Shown here piece by piece: positions 58,847 through 64,000 of a DNA stretch of 64,000 nt. Every line of letters begins with the position of its first letter. Position 1 is the first letter of the stretch. A program made the translations under genes and the position numbers. The notes under the pieces were generated by a model. It saw nothing but the letters and a program-made list of their open reading frames with translations. It was not told where the DNA came from and did not search any database. The stretch spans positions 372,001 through 436,000 of the forward strand of contig NZ_AUGN01000001.1 in NCBI RefSeq assembly GCF_000422685.1, read 5' to 3'. Origin of the DNA: Flavobacterium gelidilacus DSM 15343. GTDB taxonomy: Bacteria > Bacteroidota > Bacteroidia > Flavobacteriales > Flavobacteriaceae.

Positions 58847-59077
58847 TTAATTCGGTTTGTGGAAATTTCTTCGAATATTTCTAATTAGTTCTTCCAAACC
58901 ATTTAGTTTAAGTTCATAAACTAGTTTAAGTTGTTCTCCTAGTTGACCTTTTGGAAAACCTTTGTTATGATACCAAACCACATAATACTCAGGTAAATCG
59001 ATTAAATATTTACCTTCATATTTACCAAATGGCATTTTGGCATGAGCGAGTTTAACTAATTGTTCTTGATTTGTCAA
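58847..59077 (-). CDS. DUF3820 small protein
   Basis: 76 residues with the DUF3820 pattern: MPFGKYEGKYLIDLPEYYVV (9-33 region), WYHNKGFPKGQLGEQLKLVYELK. The fold resembles a small nucleic-acid- or nuclease-associated domain in related proteins, but function is not established. One base after the OsmC gene, so translated in the same run. Confidence 0.88.
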   Translation of the reverse strand: MTNQEQLVKLAHAKMPFGKYEGKYLIDLPEYYVVWYHNKGFPKGQLGEQLKLVYELKLNGLEELIRNIRRNFHKPN

Positions 59078-59078
59078 A

Positions 59079-59483
59079 TTACTTCCAATTAAAAGTAATT
59101 TCTTTTTTAATATCTGGGTGCAAACTATAATGAACAGGGCAAGTATTTGCCGTTCTTTCTAAAATAGTTTTAGTTTTTTCATCAACACTTATGTCGAAAT
59201 TAAAAACAATATGGATTTCAGAGATTCTTCTTGGCTCACTGGCCATTATTTTTGTTACTTCAGCAGTTGAATTTGATAAATCAACATTCATATCCTGAGC
59301 TTTAATTCCCATAACAGTAAACATACAAGTTGCTAAACCATTTGCAATTGTGTCAGTTGGTGAAAATGCTTCTCCTTTTCCGTTGTTATCTAAAGGAGCA
59401 TCAGAAATTATTTCTGAACCTGAATTTATATGAATAGAAGAAGTTCTTAAATCTCCTAAATAAGTAACTTTTGATGTTGTCAT
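59079..59483 (-). CDS. OsmC family redox protein
   Basis: 134 residues. OsmC/Ohr-like organic-peroxide-linked fold; Cys at TCMFTVMGIKA and a second in ANTCPVHYSLHP would be the two active-site cysteines, with Glu/Arg partner residues not pinned. Its ATG overlaps the stop of the upstream LysM protein gene by one base (TAATG), a coupled arrangement. Probably peroxide or sulfur-species handling. Confidence 0.9.
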   Translation of the reverse strand: MTTSKVTYLGDLRTSSIHINSGSEIISDAPLDNNGKGEAFSPTDTIANGLATCMFTVMGIKAQDMNVDLSNSTAEVTKIMASEPRRISEIHIVFNFDISVDEKTKTILERTANTCPVHYSLHPDIKKEITFNWK

Positions 59484-61411
59484 TATTTTACTTCTTCTAT
59501 GGTTAATTCGTCTGTGTAGTGCATTAAATAAATTCCGGTATTGTAGTTACCTTCTTCTATTTTTCTATAATTAAATTTACTTTCTAATTGTTCAGAAGTT
59601 AAACCTGTTGTAGAGTTTACAAACCCGTTTTCTTCATACATTCTTAAAATCGTATCGAATGTAACATCAAAACCTCGTGAAGCAAAGAAATTAGGATTTA
59701 CATTATTATCTTTCTTAAATTTTTCTCTAAAAGACTCGTAATAAGCACTCTTATTCGTTCTAGTTACTGAAGGAAACATCATTTTTAAATCAGTATATCT
59801 TTTTAAAGGTATTTCTTCAAATTCTAACGCATCATAAATTTCGAAAACAACTAATTGAATATCATATTTAGATTTTAATTTGGATAAAATACTTGTTGTA
59901 TTTAAAATTATATTTGTTTTTTCAGTATCGAGAATTATAAAATTCTTTCTATTTGGGTCTAAAAGAGATGTAATATTTTCTGATGTAACGGCTCCTTTTT
60001 CTGTTAAAGGGATAATTTTTAAATCAGGAAACTGAGCCAATACTGTTTCTTTATTATCTTGTTTTTTATTACTAAAAATAGCTAATACATTTCCATTGTT
60101 TTTCTTGAAATGATTGAATAATACCTCTCTCATCAATTCATCTGAAGGTCTTGCATAATATATATTAGGATAAGGCCTTCCGTTAGTTACAGACAATGGA
60201 GAAATAATTGGAATATTATATTTTTCTAAAGCGATTGCCGTTTGTTCTACTTGAGAATTAATTAAAGGACCAACGACAGCGTGTACTTTTGAAAAATCAT
60301 TTTTTTGAATAATAGAATTTAAGTTATTAGATGCTTTTTTGGATTCAAAATCAATTACTTTTACCTTTAAATTAGTATAACCCATTCTTTTTGCAGAATC
60401 AATTGCTATTAAAGCACCTGCATAATAATCTAGAGCAATGTTGGTTAATTGTCCATGTTTAGAATTTAAAAATTCTGACTTACTTCTAATAGAATCACTT
60501 TCCATCATTGGAATATTAAAAGGAAGAAGTAAAACTAAAGTTTTTTCAACATCGCTTTTTTTAGCTATTAGTTTGGTTTTATCTGAAGTTAACTCTAATG
60601 TTTTTAAGGTATCGCTTGGAATATTAATAATCAAACCTTCTTTAAAACCTTCGCTTAAAATTGGGTTTAACTTTAATATTTCCATCTGAGAAACGTTAAA
60701 CTTTTTAGAAATTCCGTAAAGGGTTTCTTTTGGTTTAATTTCATATTGCTCATAATCCGATTTTTCTTTTGAAATTGCTCTTTTTCCTTTTTTAGTAACA
60801 GCAATGGCTATTCCGACAGGAAAACTATCTTTAATTTCAGGATTAAGTTCTTCTAGTTCTTCAATTGTTAATTCAAACTTTTTTGCAATACCATATTTTG
60901 TATCTTCTGGCTGAATTATATATTTGCCATAATCTAAAATCGAATCTTTAACCGTTGAAGGAATTACAAACTTTGGATCTAAAGGCTTTTTTACAATTAA
61001 TACTTGTCCTTCTTGTAAACCATCTCTAACAATTACTTTATTCCAATTATCTAAATCATCTATAGTGATGTTGAATTTTTTGGCTAGACTATATTTAGTA
61101 TCTTTTGCTTGTACTATATAACTTTCTAGTCTTTTAGGCTCATCAATTACTTGACTATCTTTTTTTGAATCTTTGGGATCAACTTTATACTTTTGTAAAC
61201 TAATTAATAATACTTGATTTTCATTAATTCCATTTTTTGCTTCTGGATTTAACTTAAAAATATCATAAGGTGTTACTTTATACTTTTTAGCAATTTGAGT
61301 AACCGTTTCTCCTGCCAAAACAGTATGCTTAACATAATCCTTATTGGGTTGAGCAAAAGAACTAAATGAAACAAGAACTATTAATAGAAATATCTTTTTA
61401 ATTTGATTCAT
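59483..61411 (-). CDS. LysM protein fused to a periplasmic binding fold (LpoA-like candidate)
   Basis: 642 residues. Signal peptide (MNQIKKIFLLIVLVSFSSFAQ), then four LysM peptidoglycan-binding modules (about 29-70, 92-135, 164-205, 226-265; e.g. HTVLAGETVTQIAKKYKVTP, YEIKPKETLYGISKKFNVSQ). Residues about 290-642 form a type I periplasmic-binding/LppC-like fold (VLLLPFNIPMMESDSI, YYAGALIAIDSAKRMGYT, VVGPLINSQVEQTAIALEKY, IPIISPLSVTNGRPYPNIYY). The combination recalls LpoA, which activates peptidoglycan synthase PBP1A. Part of the guaA-LysM-LysM-OsmC run. Confidence 0.88.
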   Translation of the reverse strand: MNQIKKIFLLIVLVSFSSFAQPNKDYVKHTVLAGETVTQIAKKYKVTPYDIFKLNPEAKNGINENQVLLISLQKYKVDPKDSKKDSQVIDEPKRLESYIVQAKDTKYSLAKKFNITIDDLDNWNKVIVRDGLQEGQVLIVKKPLDPKFVIPSTVKDSILDYGKYIIQPEDTKYGIAKKFELTIEELEELNPEIKDSFPVGIAIAVTKKGKRAISKEKSDYEQYEIKPKETLYGISKKFNVSQMEILKLNPILSEGFKEGLIINIPSDTLKTLELTSDKTKLIAKKSDVEKTLVLLLPFNIPMMESDSIRSKSEFLNSKHGQLTNIALDYYAGALIAIDSAKRMGYTNLKVKVIDFESKKASNNLNSIIQKNDFSKVHAVVGPLINSQVEQTAIALEKYNIPIISPLSVTNGRPYPNIYYARPSDELMREVLFNHFKKNNGNVLAIFSNKKQDNKETVLAQFPDLKIIPLTEKGAVTSENITSLLDPNRKNFIILDTEKTNIILNTTSILSKLKSKYDIQLVVFEIYDALEFEEIPLKRYTDLKMMFPSVTRTNKSAYYESFREKFKKDNNVNPNFFASRGFDVTFDTILRMYEENGFVNSTTGLTSEQLESKFNYRKIEEGNYNTGIYLMHYTDELTIEEVK

Positions 61412-61435
61412 AAAATTGAAATTAATTCAGGTCAA

Positions 61436-62515
61436 TTATTTTTTTACTTTAAGTTGTAGTTCTTGACCTGCTTGAAGGCTTTTTGTTAAAAGAGATTCAT
61501 TTTGTTGTTTAATATCATCAATAGAGACGTTGTACATTTTTGAAATACTATATAATGTTTCTTTTGGTTGTACAAGATGTTTTACCAGTTTAAAGTCATC
61601 AGGGTTTGAATTATCAACAGTTACTTCTTCTGATTTTATTTGTATTTCAGTTTCAGATTTAACCTCATTAACTACAATTGGTCTATTTGATTTTATCTTT
61701 AATACTTGTCCAGATTGTAATCCATGATTTAATAAAACGGCATTATCAGCAGTAATTTCCTCTACCGTAGTACCATATTTTTTTGATATACTATAAAGCG
61801 TTTCACCTAAGCTAACTTTGTGAGTGATTTCAGACAAAGGCTTATTATTGTTTTTCTCTGATGATATTGTTGAAATAACTTGTTCTGGTTCATTATTAAT
61901 AAATAAATTTTTTGCAACAGGCATTTTTAATGTAGTTCCAGATTGAAGTCCATTTTTTAATACTTTTTCATTTTCTTTTTTAATTTCTTCAACAGTCACA
62001 CCATATTTTTTTGACAAGCTAGTAAGAGTTTCTCCAGATGCTACTTCATGATCAATAAAATGATTTTTATCGGATATATTTAATTTTGAAATAGCTTCAC
62101 GTCTACCATAATTTGGGTCTTTTGTTTCTTCAATGTTTGAAGCTTCAGCAAGCAGTTCTTTTTCTTTAGCTTCTGCAATTTTAACATTAGCTAATTCTCT
62201 TTCTTCTCTTTCTTTTGTGCGTTCAAGCAAGGCTAATTTTTCTTTTTCCCTTTTTTCTTTTCTTTGCGTTATTATTTCTTGGCTTTTTATAGGCTGAGGA
62301 ATGTATAATATCATTCCCTCACTAACCCCATCAATTGCCTTTTTATTTAATCTATAGATTTCCGTTGGAGAAACAAGGTATTTTTTTGAAATCATTAAAA
62401 TAGTTTCTCCTAATGCAACTTTGTGAGTAACAATCTCAACATCATCATCTTCTTGACTGTAACCAATTTGAAAAGTCAACAGCAAAACTAAAAATAAAAC
62501 TAATTTTCTACTCAT
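61436..62515 (-). CDS. LysM-repeat exported protein
   Basis: 359 residues from the ATG at 62513-62515, which gives a signal peptide (MSRKLVLFLVLLLTFQIGYSQ); an upstream in-frame extension of 15 codons lacks signal features. Four LysM modules: HKVALGETILMISKKYLVSP, HEVASGETLTSLSKKYGVTV, HKVSLGETLYSISKKYGTTV, HLVQPKETLYSISKMYNVSI, with a charged helical stretch (REKEKLALLERTKEREE) between the first and second. Binds peptidoglycan; no enzymatic domain. Starts 24 bp ahead of the LysM-binding-fold gene. Confidence 0.92.
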   Translation of the reverse strand: MSRKLVLFLVLLLTFQIGYSQEDDDVEIVTHKVALGETILMISKKYLVSPTEIYRLNKKAIDGVSEGMILYIPQPIKSQEIITQRKEKREKEKLALLERTKEREERELANVKIAEAKEKELLAEASNIEETKDPNYGRREAISKLNISDKNHFIDHEVASGETLTSLSKKYGVTVEEIKKENEKVLKNGLQSGTTLKMPVAKNLFINNEPEQVISTISSEKNNNKPLSEITHKVSLGETLYSISKKYGTTVEEITADNAVLLNHGLQSGQVLKIKSNRPIVVNEVKSETEIQIKSEEVTVDNSNPDDFKLVKHLVQPKETLYSISKMYNVSIDDIKQQNESLLTKSLQAGQELQLKVKK

Positions 62516-62607
62516 AAGTGTGAAATTGCTTTTCCTTATTTGGCGATCATTTAAAATCATAATTTAAGATTTGGGTTAAACTTCAATTATTATCAAGAAT
62601 AAAATAT

Positions 62608-64000
62608 TTATTCCCATTCGATTGTTGCTGGTGGTTTAGAACTGATGTCATACACTACTCTATTAACACCTTTAACTTTATTTATTATCTCATTAGAGAT
62701 TTTCATTAAAAAATCATAAGGCAAATGAACCCAGTCGGCTGTCATACCATCAGTAGATTCAACGGCTCTAAGAGCTACTACTTTTTCATATGTACGTTCA
62801 TCTCCCATTACTCCTACACTATTAACCGGTAATAAAATTGCACCAGCTTGCCATACTTTATCATACAATCCGTGTTCTTTTAATCCATTGATAAAAATTG
62901 CATCTACTTCTTGAAGAATATCTACTTTTTCTTGAGTAATATCTCCTAAAATTCTAATAGCCAAACCTGGACCAGGAAATGGATGTCTTCCTAATAATTC
63001 AGCATCAATTCCTAATGTTTTACCTACTCTTCTTACTTCATCTTTAAATAACATTCGAAGTGGTTCAACAATTTTTAATTTCATAAAATCAGGCAAACCA
63101 CCTACATTATGATGCGATTTTATAGTTGCAGAAGGACCATTAACTGATATTGATTCAATAACATCTGGATAAATAGTTCCTTGAGCTAACCATTTTACAT
63201 CTGTCAATTGGTTTGCTTCATCATCAAAAACTTCAATAAAAGCATTTCCAATTGCCTTACGTTTAGTTTCTGGATCATCTACACCAGCAAGAGCTTTCAA
63301 AAAGCGTGCCGAAGCATCAACTCCCTTAACGTTTAAGCCCATACCTTTATACTGATCTAAAACGCTATCATACTCATTTTTACGCAATAAGCCATTATTA
63401 ACAAATATACAATATAAATTTTTTCCTATAGCTTTATGCAATAAAACTGCAGCAACGGTAGAATCAACTCCACCAGAAAGCCCTAAAACTACTTTATCGT
63501 CTTTGACTTTATTTTTTAATTCTTCAATCATTTCTTCCACAAAAGCGTTTGGAGTAAAATTTTGAGGAACTTCAGCAATTTTTACTAAAAAGTTCTCTAA
63601 CATTTGCTTTCCGTCGGTTGAATGATATACTTCTGGATGATATTGAATTGCGTAAGTTGTTTCTCCTTCAATTTTGTAAGCTGCATTTTCTACATCTTTT
63701 GTACTAGCAATTCTTACTCCATTTGTTGGTAAAGTTTTGATTGTGTCTGAATGACTCATCCAAACTTGACTATCATTACTTATGTTTTCTAAAAAAGGCT
63801 CATTCTCTTTTATATAAGACAAATTAGCTCTCCCGTATTCTCTTATGTTTGAAGGAGCAACTTCTCCACCAGAAAAATGAGCTAAATATTGAGCACCATA
63901 ACAAACTGCTAAAAGGGGCTTTTTACCTCTAATCTCTGACAAGTCTGGATGTGGTGCATCTTCTGCTCTAACAGAAAATGGACTACCCGATAATATAACG
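62608..64000 (-). CDS. guaA: GMP synthase (glutamine-hydrolysing), 5' end outside window
   Basis: About 463 residues visible of a usual ~509; the frame continues past base 63942 to the window edge ([17 protein letters not shown] then [20 protein letters not shown]). Class I amidotransferase catalytic cysteine in [15 protein letters not shown] and HPEVYHS; ATP-pyrophosphatase [15 protein letters not shown]-terminal dimerisation [17 protein letters not shown]. Converts XMP to GMP. Next gene downstream on the strand is a LysM protein 92 bp away. Confidence 0.96.
   Translation of the reverse strand, partial: VILSGSPFSVRAEDAPHPDLSEIRGKKPLLAVCYGAQYLAHFSGGEVAPSNIREYGRANLSYIKENEPFLENISNDSQVWMSHSDTIKTLPTNGVRIASTKDVENAAYKIEGETTYAIQYHPEVYHSTDGKQMLENFLVKIAEVPQNFTPNAFVEEMIEELKNKVKDDKVVLGLSGGVDSTVAAVLLHKAIGKNLYCIFVNNGLLRKNEYDSVLDQYKGMGLNVKGVDASARFLKALAGVDDPETKRKAIGNAFIEVFDDEANQLTDVKWLAQGTIYPDVIESISVNGPSATIKSHHNVGGLPDFMKLKIVEPLRMLFKDEVRRVGKTLGIDAELLGRHPFPGPGLAIRILGDITQEKVDILQEVDAIFINGLKEHGLYDKVWQAGAILLPVNSVGVMGDERTYEKVVALRAVESTDGMTADWVHLPYDFLMKISNEIINKVKGVNRVVYDISSKPPATIEWE

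Overview
This window looks like a chromosome segment from a Bacteroidota member, most likely Flavobacteriaceae close to Flavobacterium. The evidence is an AT-rich base composition, a type IX secretion component (PorQ) with two secreted hydrolases carrying C-terminal sorting domains, a TonB-dependent receptor paired with a DUF4249 lipoprotein, a PafA-type alkaline phosphatase, and many Bacteroidota-style -7 boxes (TAnnTTTG) with no evident Shine-Dalgarno sequences. I see no phage, insertion sequence, CRISPR array, plasmid function or rRNA. The window is mostly housekeeping core with small secreted proteins of unknown function between.

Layout. 1-6.2 kb: tail of a histidine kinase, a CsaA-like tRNA-binding protein, a thioredoxin-like protein, a cyclophilin-FKBP fusion, an SDR, a methyltransferase, trmD and rplS. 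6.4-17.2 kb: monomeric isocitrate dehydrogenase, a secreted unknown, a TonB receptor/DUF4249/thiamine pyrophosphokinase run, an M28 peptidase, and uvrB followed 3 bp later by a DMP19 (DUF4375) DNA-mimic-like gene. 17.2-22.1 kb: a long inverted repeat, a TerB-like protein, an esterase, DUF1456, SOUL, a response regulator, and a Crp-like regulator beside secreted GlcG-like and hydroxyisourate hydrolase genes. 22.1-25.5 kb, minus strand: pfkA, gapA, a GlcNAc-kinase-like gene and mgsA, i.e. upper glycolysis plus the methylglyoxal bypass. 25.7-36.7 kb: tamB divergent from tsaD, rsmE, DUF4159, an M43 protease lipoprotein, a PerM-like permease, a THUMP-like methyltransferase. 36.7-45.3 kb: tRNA-Val, rpsA, cmk-porQ, sucC and lysA. 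45.3-53.7 kb, minus strand: PafA, an ArsR-type regulator, a nitronate monooxygenase-like gene, a subtilase, a Na/Ca exchanger, mnmA and a MORN/YwqK protein. 53.8-64.0 kb: a fasciclin lipoprotein, then a minus-strand series guaA, two LysM proteins (the second fused to a periplasmic binding fold), OsmC, DUF3820, pyrG and yidC.

How the genes connect. Envelope biogenesis is a recurring theme: YidC (inner membrane insertion), TamB (outer membrane), PorQ (T9SS), LysM proteins (peptidoglycan) and several exported proteases. RNA modification is a second theme: TrmD, TsaD, RsmE, MnmA, CsaA-like. Nucleotide supply is represented by GuaA, PyrG and Cmk. Regulation visible in sequence includes many TAnnTTTG boxes, a back-to-back promoter palindrome between tamB and tsaD, a putative ArsR operator, a short leader in front of rplS, and strong hairpin terminators, several bidirectional.

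I found no clearly new multi-gene system. The best leads are the uvrB/DMP19 pair, the LysM-binding-fold protein as an LpoA-like candidate, the Crp/GlcG/hydroxyisourate hydrolase cluster, the one-repeat DUF1456 protein with a lysine-rich tail, the tamB gene with no ATG start, and two families of long intergenic inverted repeats.
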